DNA of 22,858 bases from a virus. The translations under genes and the position numbers were made by a program. The number at the start of each line of letters is the position of its first letter. Positions within the stretch are counted from its first letter, which is position 1. The stretch is from IMG/VR virus record IMGVR_UViG_3300030101_000232, positions 1 through 22,858 of that record; one strand, given 5' to 3'. The notes beneath the pieces are model-generated. The model was not told the DNA's origin, searched no databases, and saw only the letters and a program-made list of their open reading frames with translations. Of this stretch, positions 1-7,909 are shown in pieces.

Positions 1-38
1 GCTTTGAAGTATGGTATATTGGACTGTAAATATGGCAT
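1..38 (-). CDS. 5' end of a further late-operon gene (partial)
   Basis: The minus strand reads an ATG at 38-36 followed by an open frame to the window edge, giving MPYLQSNIPYFK. The start lies directly after the TAG stop of the upstream basic-protein gene, and a GGAAA Shine-Dalgarno-like stretch sits about 8 nt before it. An LQSN-x-PYFK opening is one I recall from conserved small proteins of uncultured marine phages, but with only 12 residues this is recollection, not proof. No function can be given. The gene would continue the leftward late operon. Confidence 0.5.
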   Translation of the reverse strand, partial: MPYLQSNIPYFK

Positions 39-329
39 CTAGCATTTCCATCTTTTCCTTGCCTGCCGCAGTCTTGAATTAGGATCTTTAGCAGCCTTTG
101 GAAATTTTTTCATTTGTCCCGCACTACGAGCGCAATATGACTTGCGCCGTTTTGCGGCTTTGCTACCAGCTTTTACTTTACCAGTAACTGCGGTTTTTAA
201 TTTGCTGCCGGGATTGTCTCTACGGTATTTGGCAACACCTTTTTTAGTCATGCCAGCACCAGATTTAGTGGGGCGTTTATGTCCTCCACCGATGGTGTGA
301 CCCTTCATTGTGCCTTTACGCCTAGCCAT
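39..329 (-). CDS. Small very basic phage protein, DUF6321-like
   Basis: This 96-aa protein is extremely rich in Lys and Arg. It has a glycine/histidine-rich N terminus (GGGHKRP), a central YRRDNPGSKLKTAVT stretch, then GSKAAKRRKSYCARSAGQMKK, and ends in PNSRLRQARKRWKC. The arrangement of NPGSKLKTAV, KRRKSFCARM-like and DPNSR..ARRRW blocks matches what I know of the DUF6321 family of phage proteins; that assignment is from memory. The strong positive charge suggests binding to DNA or RNA, perhaps packaged with DNA, but no activity is known to me. The start overlaps the end of the upstream gene by 8 nt and lacks a clear Shine-Dalgarno, so translational coupling is likely. Confidence 0.75.
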   Translation of the reverse strand: MARRKGTMKGHTIGGGHKRPTKSGAGMTKKGVAKYRRDNPGSKLKTAVTGKVKAGSKAAKRRKSYCARSAGQMKKFPKAAKDPNSRLRQARKRWKC

Positions 330-927
330 GGAAGAACGTCATCATATCTATAGTAGCTATCGTGTATTTAACCGTCATACCGTTTTCAAACAAAACACCG
401 TCAGCAGGTATTGTTCTGTCCAAAGTAGTATTATCTGTTCCAATAGTGCGAGATTTGAATAACGCAGAACCGTTTTCTGGAGTGTTATTAAAGAACTCTA
501 CAGTTCCTGCAGTGCCACCAGACACTATGGAAAAACCTTTTAATCGAACTCTGTTGCTACCGCTAATAGCTTCTGCACAGAGATCGCCCGACCCTACTTT
601 TATGTTAGCAGCATACTGTGCTGAACACTCTACGGCAGTTACTGTAAGAAATAGCTTAGTTCCCGCAACGGTGGCAGCGCTACCAGTAGAAGTTATAACT
701 TCTGTCATAGCGTTACCAAAAACATCTGTACCTGTTATTGTACAGGTCTTCGCGTTATCACCTGTACCCGTGGTGGTTACAGTAACATTTCTAGCACCGC
801 CCCCAGCGAAAGTGGTGTTAGCCATTGTGGCGCTAGTATTTGGTCTTGCAGCGGTTACTAAGCGATCATCATCTGAAGCGTTTTCATCGCTAATAAACTT
901 AGCTTTTATGTCTGAGCTATGACCCAT
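322..927 (-). CDS. Probable virion structural protein, 201 aa
   Basis: The gene encodes a Gly/Thr/Ala-rich, beta-strand-like protein with no membrane segment or enzymatic motif. Its composition (long TVTTTGTGDN- and GSAATVAGT-type runs) is typical of phage head decoration or tail surface proteins. The ATG at 927 is preferred over the upstream TTG at 942 because a strong AAGGAG lies 6-7 nt before it. It is co-directional with the capsid genes and follows another Gly/Thr-rich protein that shares an MANTTF motif (internal here, at the N terminus there), so the two may be related. The gene begins just after a GC-rich hairpin at 948-967. The exact virion role is unknown. Confidence 0.7.
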   Translation of the reverse strand: MGHSSDIKAKFISDENASDDDRLVTAARPNTSATMANTTFAGGGARNVTVTTTGTGDNAKTCTITGTDVFGNAMTEVITSTGSAATVAGTKLFLTVTAVECSAQYAANIKVGSGDLCAEAISGSNRVRLKGFSIVSGGTAGTVEFFNNTPENGSALFKSRTIGTDNTTLDRTIPADGVLFENGMTVKYTIATIDMMTFFHG

Positions 928-939
928 ATCAATCTCCTT

Positions 940-967
940 CAAGAAAGGAGAGGGGTACTCCCCTCTC
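940..967 (-). terminator. GC-rich hairpin, terminator- or attenuator-like
   Basis: On the minus strand GAGAGGGG-AGTA-CCCCTCTC forms a perfect 8-bp stem with a 4-nt loop, followed by CTTTCTTG, a pyrimidine tract poorer in U than a classical terminator. It lies between two structural genes and immediately upstream of the AAGGAG of the next gene. It could be a partial terminator that grades expression or an mRNA processing or stability element. Confidence 0.45.
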
Positions 968-975
968 TGTTAATA

Positions 976-1710
976 TTAGCCATTAGCAAAATCAAAAGCC
1001 GCACCGTGAATCTTAATAACAAGCTTGCCAGCTGTATAAGCAGCTTCTGTAGCGTCACCTGATGTCAGATACAAAAACTTTTTAGTTAAAGCTGCCAGTG
1101 TTGAGCCTGCATCTTCTTCGTTATGAAGACCAAGTGTAAGGTCGCCATTGTTAAAAAGAACTGTGCCACTTGTAGTTGCTGCATTTTCAGCGGTTGTGCC
1201 TGTTGCAGAACAAACAAGATTGATGTCTGGATCACCTCCAGTTGGAACCTCTAAACAGATAAACTCCAGTTTATATGGAATGCCGTTAACTTCTTTTGTT
1301 AATTCTGCGATATAAGCGTTTGCTGCGCCGCCATCAGTTCCGATAACATCGTTAGCGGTGCCGCCTGATGCTAGCCCACCATGAAGATCGACAAGAATGG
1401 TTGTGACAATATCTCCACCAATCTTATTTATGAAGGTGTTAATAGCTGCGTCAGCAATTCCAGATCCATGTGCATTTGGTGTAACATTAAAGATTGTAGC
1501 TGCTGTGCCTAGACTGGCGTTATTTGCGCCAACTGTTGTTCCTGCTGCCACAATATTGTCTCTGCCAGATGTAGCAGCCTTTTGAATTTCCAAAGAGCCA
1601 CCACTTGTAGCACTCAGTTGCTCTGTAAAAGTCCCCAAGGCGGCACTTTTAGTTACAACTTTGAATCCGTTCTCGGAGCGGACTGCACCGTTGAAGGTAG
1701 TATTAGCCAT
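976..1710 (-). CDS. Probable virion structural protein, 244 aa
   Basis: The protein starts MANTTFNGAVRSENGFKVV and is rich in Gly, Ala, Thr and Asn throughout, with alternating hydrophobic residues suggesting beta structure and no enzymatic motif. The position two genes after the major capsid protein, the composition and the shared MANTTF motif with the next gene downstream suggest an abundant surface, decoration or tail protein. ATG at 1710 is preceded by ACAGGAGATAGAC, a good ribosome site. The gene has its own leader with a hairpin (1724-1743), placed after a strong terminator (1778-1806), so it may be expressed at a different level from the capsid gene. The function is inferred from context only. 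Confidence 0.7.
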   Translation of the reverse strand: MANTTFNGAVRSENGFKVVTKSAALGTFTEQLSATSGGSLEIQKAATSGRDNIVAAGTTVGANNASLGTAATIFNVTPNAHGSGIADAAINTFINKIGGDIVTTILVDLHGGLASGGTANDVIGTDGGAANAYIAELTKEVNGIPYKLEFICLEVPTGGDPDINLVCSATGTTAENAATTSGTVLFNNGDLTLGLHNEEDAGSTLAALTKKFLYLTSGDATEAAYTAGKLVIKIHGAAFDFANG

Positions 1711-1723
1711 GTCTATCTCCTGT

Positions 1724-1743
1724 CGTGGCTAGTGTCAGCCACG
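1724..1743 (-). promoter_or_regulatory. Leader hairpin next to ribosome binding site
   Basis: The sequence CGTGGCT-6 nt-AGCCACG makes a perfect 7-bp stem just upstream of the AGGAG of the 976-1710 gene. There is no U-tract, so it is not an intrinsic terminator. It may stabilise the 5' end of a processed transcript or influence translation. Confidence 0.4.
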
Positions 1744-1764
1744 GGATGCGGCTGTCAGGAATAA

Positions 1765-1770
1765 ATTATA
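1765..1770 (-). promoter_or_regulatory. Possible -10 box
   Basis: The minus strand carries a perfect TATAAT between the terminator at 1778-1806 and the 976-1710 gene. No TTGACA-like -35 or extended TGn is visible at the right spacing, so it is only a weak promoter candidate. AT-rich sequence could produce this by chance. Confidence 0.2.
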
Positions 1771-1777
1771 GTATATC

Positions 1778-1806
1778 AAAAAGAAGGGAGTGGCAAGCCA
1801 CCCCCC
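1778..1806 (-). terminator. Intrinsic terminator after major capsid gene
   Basis: On the minus strand a GGGGGTGG-CTTG-CCACTCCC stem-loop (8 bp with one G-U pair) is followed by TTCTTTTT. This is a classical rho-independent terminator placed 11 nt after the capsid stop codon. It would reduce read-through into the downstream structural genes, a common way of making the capsid message most abundant. Confidence 0.75.
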
Positions 1807-1816
1807 TCTAATATGT

Positions 1817-2725
1817 TTATGCTCCGGGTGAACCGAAGATGCCCAACGGATCGGACACACCGAATGAATAACGCTCACGGGCTTTGTACCGGCTGTTGCC
1901 AGTATCAAAATCAGCATCCATAGAGGTAGCCATTGGGCTACGTACAAAATGCTTTAGACCGTTTGGAACATCAGTCATTAGGAAGAACGCATCAGTATCT
2001 GTTAGATAGTGATTAATTGTATAGCCTTCTGGGATAGAACCATTATTGCGAATTGCATTAAGGTCGTTATCCGCTGTGCCTACACGTCCTTCAGTCTCCA
2101 ACAAGCGAGTTGCTACAAACTGCAAGTTGGGTGGAATTACCAACTTACGTGGTCTTGCAGCGATTAACAGGCCGCGTTCGTCAGTCCAACCAGAGATCTG
2201 AATAACAGCAGCTTCAAGAGAAGTCTCGTTAAGATCGGCTGGAGTGGCAAACTCATTGGAGTTGGTGCCACCACTAATAAGTGGGTGGGCTGTGGAGCAA
2301 AGCTCTACGCCGTCGCCGTATGTGGTGCCACTAGAAAAGGCATTATTAAGAATATTCGCTGCCTTAACTTGTTTTGTATACGCCATAGCACGAGCAAGAG
2401 CCTTCGTATAACGAGCTGACAATGAGTCATACAAGTTATCTTCAATAGCCTCTTCAGTAATTGAAAAGCCCATTGCGACGGTCTCGTGTGTATAGCGTGC
2501 GGTGAATGCCTCTTGTGCATTGTCATACTCGATGGCAGAACCTTCGTTTTTGACTGGTGCAGCATTGAAGCCAGACAGTTTTGTCTCCTCTTCAAAAGAG
2601 CGATCAGAAGTCTCTGTTTCAAAGATTTCTGCGTGTTCTTCACCATATTTTGCGTACTCCAATCCGAACAAAGCGTTCAGGCCGGGAAGGAGTTCTTTAA
2701 GTAGTTGTGCGCGTGAAATAGCCAT
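1817..2725 (-). CDS. Major capsid protein, 302 aa
   Basis: This protein resembles the phage capsid group related to the Mu gpT-type major head subunit, which has the HK97 fold. The landmarks are a helical N terminus (LLKELLPGLNALFGLEY), an acidic E-loop-like region, a long helix (DSLSARYTKALARAMAYTKQ) like the HK97 spine helix, a central PRKLVIPPNLQFVATRLLE strand-helix, and a C-terminal ARERYSFGVSDPLGIFGS segment. About 300 aa is the usual length for this group. The start is fixed by AAGGAGGGG before ATG 2725. It follows scaffold-like and head genes and precedes a strong terminator, the normal placement of a major head gene. The family match is from memory. Confidence 0.85.
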   Translation of the reverse strand: MAISRAQLLKELLPGLNALFGLEYAKYGEEHAEIFETETSDRSFEEETKLSGFNAAPVKNEGSAIEYDNAQEAFTARYTHETVAMGFSITEEAIEDNLYDSLSARYTKALARAMAYTKQVKAANILNNAFSSGTTYGDGVELCSTAHPLISGGTNSNEFATPADLNETSLEAAVIQISGWTDERGLLIAARPRKLVIPPNLQFVATRLLETEGRVGTADNDLNAIRNNGSIPEGYTINHYLTDTDAFFLMTDVPNGLKHFVRSPMATSMDADFDTGNSRYKARERYSFGVSDPLGIFGSPGA

Positions 2726-2738
2726 TGTCTACCCCTCC

Positions 2739-3371
2739 TTATACGCCAGCGGTTTGTTGATAACGTTGATAGCCTTGAGTAAGTTTAACAATAAACTCAA
2801 CAAAATTACCATCGCTATTCTTAGTATCAGGGACAACATCAACAACAGTAATCGGCAAGATTGTCGTTACATTGTTAATGAAAACACCCATGCGACTGTT
2901 ACCTGATGCTGTTACACCAGTGTTAAGCACAAGCTCCGCATTACAGGAGATTGCGTTAGCACGGCTAACAAACGCAGGAAGTAGTCCACCAGTTGCGCCA
3001 TCAGCAGACGCGCTAGTGCAATTTACTACCTTAAACAGTACGTTTGGATCGTCACATACATAGGCTTCAATATCAGAAGCTACGATGCTTCCGGGGTAGC
3101 TTTGGCGAAAGGTCAGTTGACCTGTATTTGGGTCAGTATAACTTACGCCCATGAACACGCCAATAACACCAGCTACTACAGAAGTGTCATTCTGTAATGT
3201 GGTGATAATGATAGTACCATCGTTCTTGTACTGCACCACGTCTCCATAAAAGAGAGCTGTGCCGTAGTTTGAAGCAATGGGTATCTTGCGTGTAGAACCC
3301 GCATAATTATGACCACCAATCATTCCGACTGGGCGGAGGCCATATGGGGCATCAACAGTAGGATATGCCAT
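2739..3371 (-). CDS. Capsid-adjacent structural protein, 210 aa
   Basis: The protein opens MAYPTVDAPYGLRPVGMIGG and continues with a YYIPSS-like segment (IPIASNYGTALFYGDVVQY), predicted beta-rich, then TLQNDTSVVAGVIGVFMGVSYTDP. A 'PFGLRPV..' opening is one I associate with head proteins next to the major capsid gene in many uncultured phages; a decoration or head-stabilising role is likely but not shown. The gene lies 13 bp upstream of the capsid start in the same direction and has GGAG 8-9 nt before the ATG. Confidence 0.75.
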   Translation of the reverse strand: MAYPTVDAPYGLRPVGMIGGHNYAGSTRKIPIASNYGTALFYGDVVQYKNDGTIIITTLQNDTSVVAGVIGVFMGVSYTDPNTGQLTFRQSYPGSIVASDIEAYVCDDPNVLFKVVNCTSASADGATGGLLPAFVSRANAISCNAELVLNTGVTASGNSRMGVFINNVTTILPITVVDVVPDTKNSDGNFVEFIVKLTQGYQRYQQTAGV

Positions 3372-3402
3372 CTATTTTTCTCCAGATAACAAGGGTTTAA
3401 TG

Positions 3403-3852
3403 TTACCCCCCAGAGCCAAAAGTAACTTTTGTTTTACGCTCATGGAAGAGCGGCATCCGAGGATCATTCTCTCTCATAAGGTTGTTATCAACTGATTCAA
3501 TCTGTCCCTTAGTTTGTTGTTCGTAATAAGAGGTGCGTTCATCAATCAGTTCTTGTGGAGCCTTGCAAAGAATAAGACCGCCAATCACAACGTTATCTTT
3601 GAATTTTTCATTCTCGATAGTAACCATTGTGATTTCTGGATGGTCTGATGCTTTTACAGGTTCCCAACCTTCACGAAGTTTTGAAGATACGTTAGTGGCG
3701 TCAGTTTGCCCCTGCGTGGCGACTCTAATCCAACGAAATGCGTAACCCGGCTCGGAATTCGGTGAGGGCAGTGTCTCTGGTCTTTGCCAAGCTCTAGTAC
3801 GAGTCGTTTTTTCGTGGGTGGTCTCTTCACGATTAATACGGTTTTCAGCCAT
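3403..3852 (-). CDS. Conserved head-operon protein, 149 aa
   Basis: The protein is charged and hydrophilic. It has an N-terminal basic stretch (HEKTTRTRAWQRPE), a central YAFRWIRVATQGQTDATNVSSKL segment followed by REGWEPV, a hydrophobic core (VVIGGLILCKAP) and a flexible C terminus ending in TFGSGG. I recall similar proteins between scaffold and capsid genes in marine phages, without a known function. Its ATG at 3852 overlaps the first base of the upstream stop (TAATG), so translation is coupled to the scaffold-like gene. No enzymatic motif is visible. Confidence 0.7.
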   Translation of the reverse strand: MAENRINREETTHEKTTRTRAWQRPETLPSPNSEPGYAFRWIRVATQGQTDATNVSSKLREGWEPVKASDHPEITMVTIENEKFKDNVVIGGLILCKAPQELIDERTSYYEQQTKGQIESVDNNLMRENDPRMPLFHERKTKVTFGSGG

Positions 3853-4862
3853 TAGTTTTTCCTCATCTCTTCTGCAACCTTTTTGGCGTATAGTTCTAAG
3901 GGTACTCCAAGTCGTTTAGCTATAGACACTTGTGTTTGCGTTAGCGTTATTTTCTTTGGCGCTGCGCTCCGCGTAGCGGGTGCAACCACATTTGCCTGTT
4001 TTTTAGGCTTCTCAACTTCTATTTCAGCATCCTCGAAACTATCGGGGAATACTTGGCGCATACGAGAATCAATTTTCTCGTAGTATTCGTCGCTTCCGAT
4101 GGCAACGCCATCTTTCTCAAGCTTTGCGTGCAACCCCATCGCTAGAGCGGTCATTTCATCGTCTGACCCGAACCATGAATTAGCTGCTGCCCATTCACTA
4201 GCCCGTGTATCTACCGGTGGAGCGGTTTCTGTTGGTAAGTTAACAGGAGTTTCTTCTTCCTGTAAAGCGGGAAGTTTTAAATTATTTAACCTATCGGCCT
4301 TAATCTTGGCAGATGTTAGGCTTTCTTGTGCTTCAACAACTGCCTCTGCGTCTCCAGACTCATACGCTACCTTATATTTAGCTTTGGCCTGTTCTAACTC
4401 ACCTGTGGCAGATCGTTTAGCTTGCTCAAGCATGGTTGATTGATTTTTACCAACCGTGCCTTTTAATTCCTTATTCTCGTCTACCAGCTTTTTAGCAAAC
4501 GCTTCTAATTCTTGCCTTTCGCGGAGGGCTGTTTCTTTTGCCCGCCTTTCATCGTGGTAGCCTTTGCTGAAGTGTTTGATTCTGTTTTTGACTTTATCAG
4601 AGTATTCTTCAAGTTCTTCATCAGTGATATCAGACGGCGGCTCAGAGACTTTACGCCCTCTATCAGCTTTTGGCGTATCATCAACAACCTCAATCTCAAA
4701 TCCGTCATTATGAGTGTCACTTTTACTCTCAGGTTCTGGAGCAGGTTCTGCAGGTTTTTTACCAGATAAGTCAATTTCAACGGCACTGGAACTCTCCACT
4801 TCTATGTCTGGTTTATTTTCTTTTTCATCAGGAAACTCATATTCTACTTTTTGAAACGCCAT
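3852..4862 (-). CDS. Probable scaffolding protein, 336 aa
   Basis: The first 90 residues are acidic and disordered. Residues about 85-210 are charged, heptad-like helices (DKVKNRIKHFSKGYHDERRAK onward) that should form a coiled coil. A Pro/Thr-rich linker follows, and the C terminus is a compact basic helix pair (LTQTQVSIAKRLGVPLELYAKKVAEEMRKN). Acidic N terminus, coiled-coil middle and basic C-terminal helix is the usual design of capsid scaffolds, and the position between portal and capsid genes fits. There is no serine protease motif, so if the scaffold is removed the protease is elsewhere or absent. An internal virion protein is the main alternative. Confidence 0.7.
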   Translation of the reverse strand: MAFQKVEYEFPDEKENKPDIEVESSSAVEIDLSGKKPAEPAPEPESKSDTHNDGFEIEVVDDTPKADRGRKVSEPPSDITDEELEEYSDKVKNRIKHFSKGYHDERRAKETALRERQELEAFAKKLVDENKELKGTVGKNQSTMLEQAKRSATGELEQAKAKYKVAYESGDAEAVVEAQESLTSAKIKADRLNNLKLPALQEEETPVNLPTETAPPVDTRASEWAAANSWFGSDDEMTALAMGLHAKLEKDGVAIGSDEYYEKIDSRMRQVFPDSFEDAEIEVEKPKKQANVVAPATRSAAPKKITLTQTQVSIAKRLGVPLELYAKKVAEEMRKN

Positions 4863-4871
4863 AATAAACTC

Positions 4872-5249
4872 CTATACTCTGCAAATCCCACGAGGGTCAG
4901 GTATAACTGCCTCAATAGAATCGTCGTTCATCAAACGGAACTCTTTGCCATTTACTTTGAAACGAGTGCCGGTGTTCATACGAAACATTACGTAGTCTCC
5001 AACCTTACACCATGCGCCTGTAGGAAATCGGTCTTCATCATTATAAGCGGCGTCGCCCATATCAATAACCACACCCATGATCGACATGATATATTCTTTG
5101 CGTTTCTCGTCATCAGTCTTAAGCAAACTACTGCCTTCGTAGGTATCACTTATATCAGGTAAAGCTACCAGTAAACGATATCCACAAGGCTTGGGTAGTT
5201 GTGCATCCCAATCTTCATCAGGAGTAATTTTTTTAATTGCTTCAGTCAT
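4872..5249 (-). CDS. GroES-like co-chaperonin, 125 aa
   Basis: The protein has the Cpn10 plan. It has an N-terminal strand with P-x-G-x-R-L-L-V (PCGYRLLVALP, about 21-31), a disordered mobile-loop region (about 35-52), then GVVIDMGDAAY (59-69), a G-x-W-C-K-V-G-D-Y-V-M-F strand pair (78-89), and a C-terminal LMNDDSIEAVIPDP closing strand resembling the GroES end. It is probably a partner of host GroEL that helps fold head proteins, as T4 gp31 does. ATG 5249 is chosen over 5255 and 5252 because GGAAG at 5260-5256 then has normal spacing. It overlaps the upstream 65-aa gene by 8 nt and precedes the scaffold-like gene. Chaperonin binding is inferred, not shown. Confidence 0.75.
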   Translation of the reverse strand: MTEAIKKITPDEDWDAQLPKPCGYRLLVALPDISDTYEGSSLLKTDDEKRKEYIMSIMGVVIDMGDAAYNDEDRFPTGAWCKVGDYVMFRMNTGTRFKVNGKEFRLMNDDSIEAVIPDPRGICRV

Positions 5250-5439
5250 CATCATCTTCCATTTGATTGCGCGAAAGGTCTTCTATATAATTTTTACAGG
5301 CATCTAGACCTCGTATCATACCTGTTATTTCCTTGTATTGAGCGAAGTCTTTTGCTCCACCTCCTCCAAGAAACTGTAGTGCAGAGGCTTTATCCTCGTT
5401 GATTTTGTCGTTAAGCACGTCAAAGACGGTTTTAGCCAT
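5242..5439 (-). CDS. Small conserved phage protein, 65 aa
   Basis: This short hydrophilic protein is centred on KDFAQYKEITGMIRGLDACKN, and ends YIEDLSRNQMEDDDD. Helical 'DFAEYKEICG.IRGL' proteins next to the portal gene are familiar to me from marine phages, but no function is known. The gene lies 2 nt after the portal stop and its acidic tail codons contain the Shine-Dalgarno and overlapping start of the co-chaperonin gene, so the genes are co-translated. It could be a minor head or portal accessory protein. Confidence 0.7.
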   Translation of the reverse strand: MAKTVFDVLNDKINEDKASALQFLGGGGAKDFAQYKEITGMIRGLDACKNYIEDLSRNQMEDDDD

Positions 5440-5441
5440 AA

Positions 5442-7898
5442 TTAATCTTTCTTAGTTGTAGCTATTTTAGCTATTTCTAGTTCTGTTTTAGTTCTACTAG
5501 CCTGTTTATCTGCCCGCATTTTTACGCCAGCTTTTTTAGCGTCTATGCCAACTTCTAACGTTTCAAGTTCAAGTCGTTGTTCTTCAAGTTTTGCATCAGC
5601 AATATCTTTTACAAGTTTGCGTTTCTGCTCTTCCTGTTTGATCTGTATATCAGCGGCATCTTTTTGTGCCTTGCGCTGTTCTTCTGCCTGTCTAATCTGC
5701 AGTTCAGCTTGTTTCATCTGAATGATAGGATCTTGCTGTTGTTGCTGTGCCTGTTTCTGTGCGGCTGCTTGCTGATTTGCCTGTGTAAGTTGCTTACCAG
5801 CCTCTGAAACAACCCGTGCAAGCTGCACTTCGATATCTTCTGGAAGCTCTTCATTTGGTGCTGGTAGTGGCGCACCGAGTTTTTCTTCGATATCCTTGCG
5901 GTACTTGAACCCAAGATGCTCTGCAATATGGGCTTGCAGGGATGCCATTATCTGTTGTGCTTGTGGATTCTGTCCGATCATACCCATAACCGATGGGTCT
6001 TGCATAAACGCCATGTGGGCGCCAATGTGTGCCTCGTGATCTTGGTAGATAAATGCCTTCATAGGCTTACCAATAAGTGCATTCATGTTCTCACTGACAG
6101 GATCTGCGGGCTTCATATCGTCCTTTATAGGAACAAGTTTGTCTGCGTTCTTTACTCCAAGAACTTCGATCATCTGTCTGTGTAGCTGTGGCAGGTCGTA
6201 AATCTGCGGTGCCTGAGATGACATCTGCAGGACAGCCTGATACTGAACAACCCGCTGTGCCATAGTGGAACTGTTAGGATCACTAACGGGGATAACATCC
6301 ACCATCATATAATCAGCTTGTCGAGCAGATACTTCTCCTCTAACAGGCTGATACGAATACTCGGCTGGCGCGTATTCTGCCATCAAAGCCTTGAGGAGCT
6401 TGAACTCCTGCTTCATGGCATAGTGAACACGGGCTTGTACTGCAGCCATTGGCTTTAGTGTACGCTCCAAGAGCGCCAGCGTTGTGCCTACTGGAGCATT
6501 AGCTGACATATCAGATATGTTCATATCGCTAATAGCGCCCAGTCTGCGGCCTTCGTTAGTGATTTTATCTAGCAATGCTAGAAGTGTCTGGGATGGTTCC
6601 TTGTAAGGCAGAGGCATGATGTTGTCACGGATACTACCTGACGGCACATCCACATCCTTAAACTCTCCCGGCTCAATAGGAACGTCATCCCCCTTGATAC
6701 GCAGCCCACGGGACTTTAGTCCACCGGGCAAATTAGCGAGCGTACCGGCATCGACAAGTTGGCGTATCAAGGAGGTTCCTGCTCGTGCATATCCACCAAT
6801 AATGTGGACAAGCCCAAGACCATAAAAGCCAAACCCCGGTACATATGGATAATGTACAAAGTGCTGGCGCTTTAGTTTGAGCGGATCTTCAGGGTTCCAG
6901 TTACGTCTGATCGCAAGGACTTCCCCTGACCCACGCTCTATAGTTACTACGTATGGTTTGCCGATCTCTTCTTCAGAATCGTCAAATCCTTCAATTACAA
7001 GATCAGCATGTACCTCGTACAGTGCATACCGATCGTCATCAGTTAGAGAGTACCCACCCTCTTCAGCTTTACGTATCTCAATATCAGAGTGGTAAGGCTC
7101 TGGCTCGTTAAGATCCATGTCACGATAGAATCCAGCCACCTGTAGTTTCTTAAGCTCGTTCTTTGTTTTACGCATGACATGCGTGACACGCTCTGCAGTC
7201 TCAATATGTGACGCGCTGTATGGTACGATACAATCTTCTGCAGGTATAAACAGCGCAACCTGACGCCCTATGTTGGGGTCATGGTACACCTTCTTGAATG
7301 CCGAACCACCCAGACCCAAGCTATATAATAACCTCTCATGCTCCGGGCGATACTCAACCATATTCTCGGTAAGCTCGTAGTTCATATCTGCTTTTACACG
7401 GGTCGCGGCTTCAGTCTTCTCCTTAGTCTCTTCACCTAGAATTTTTGTCTTTACCGGCCCAAGTGCAGGGAATGTCTCACTCATAGTCTCAGCCTGAAAC
7501 CTTATGGCTGCTTCTGCTAGAACTGTAGAGTACACACCACATGCGCCTTCCCAAGGATCTGTACGTTCCTCGTACTTAAATCCCAGAACGTCCAGACCAT
7601 CTACAAATGTATCTGCCCATTCTTTACGGCTATCAATATCAGAATCAATAAGACCAATGAGTTCTTCGGATAGAGATGCGAGGTCACTTTCTTCCATGGC
7701 CTCTGCCAGATTGCCATCAAACGACATACCCCCAGACTCATTGCCGGGGATCAAGGTTATCTCAACACTACCATCGTCCAGTGTAACCATTTCTGGATCA
7801 ACAATCTCAATCTCCAGATCTGCCTGTGGCATTTCACCTTTCGGCAACTCTTCATCTACGCCTGCTGGAGCTTGATATAACCCTTTTTCAATCGCCAT
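5442..7898 (-). CDS. Portal protein, 818 aa, with long Gln-rich coiled-coil tail
   Basis: The portal forms the ring at one capsid vertex through which DNA is packaged and to which the tail attaches. The middle of the protein matches large phage portals I know: a RVKADMNYELTENM..RPEHERLLYSLGLGGSAFKKVY region, then VHYPYVPGFGFYGLGLVHIIG, then NISDMSANAPVGTTLALLER, then an HEAHIGAHMAFMQDP motif. The last 150 residues are a Gln/Ala-rich and then Lys/Glu-rich coiled coil, making the protein longer than the usual 500-750 aa. It follows the terminase by 11 nt in the same operon, the standard order. The tail may contribute to the portal's inner barrel or contact core proteins. Confidence 0.9.
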   Translation of the reverse strand: MAIEKGLYQAPAGVDEELPKGEMPQADLEIEIVDPEMVTLDDGSVEITLIPGNESGGMSFDGNLAEAMEESDLASLSEELIGLIDSDIDSRKEWADTFVDGLDVLGFKYEERTDPWEGACGVYSTVLAEAAIRFQAETMSETFPALGPVKTKILGEETKEKTEAATRVKADMNYELTENMVEYRPEHERLLYSLGLGGSAFKKVYHDPNIGRQVALFIPAEDCIVPYSASHIETAERVTHVMRKTKNELKKLQVAGFYRDMDLNEPEPYHSDIEIRKAEEGGYSLTDDDRYALYEVHADLVIEGFDDSEEEIGKPYVVTIERGSGEVLAIRRNWNPEDPLKLKRQHFVHYPYVPGFGFYGLGLVHIIGGYARAGTSLIRQLVDAGTLANLPGGLKSRGLRIKGDDVPIEPGEFKDVDVPSGSIRDNIMPLPYKEPSQTLLALLDKITNEGRRLGAISDMNISDMSANAPVGTTLALLERTLKPMAAVQARVHYAMKQEFKLLKALMAEYAPAEYSYQPVRGEVSARQADYMMVDVIPVSDPNSSTMAQRVVQYQAVLQMSSQAPQIYDLPQLHRQMIEVLGVKNADKLVPIKDDMKPADPVSENMNALIGKPMKAFIYQDHEAHIGAHMAFMQDPSVMGMIGQNPQAQQIMASLQAHIAEHLGFKYRKDIEEKLGAPLPAPNEELPEDIEVQLARVVSEAGKQLTQANQQAAAQKQAQQQQQDPIIQMKQAELQIRQAEEQRKAQKDAADIQIKQEEQKRKLVKDIADAKLEEQRLELETLEVGIDAKKAGVKMRADKQASRTKTELEIAKIATTKKD

Positions 7899-7909
7899 AA
7901 TATTAACCC

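Noticed and set aside
362-922. Long open frame on the plus strand (186 codons)
   Set aside because: It lies opposite a well-supported structural gene with a strong ribosome site; its protein is a low-complexity mirror of that gene and it runs against the operon.
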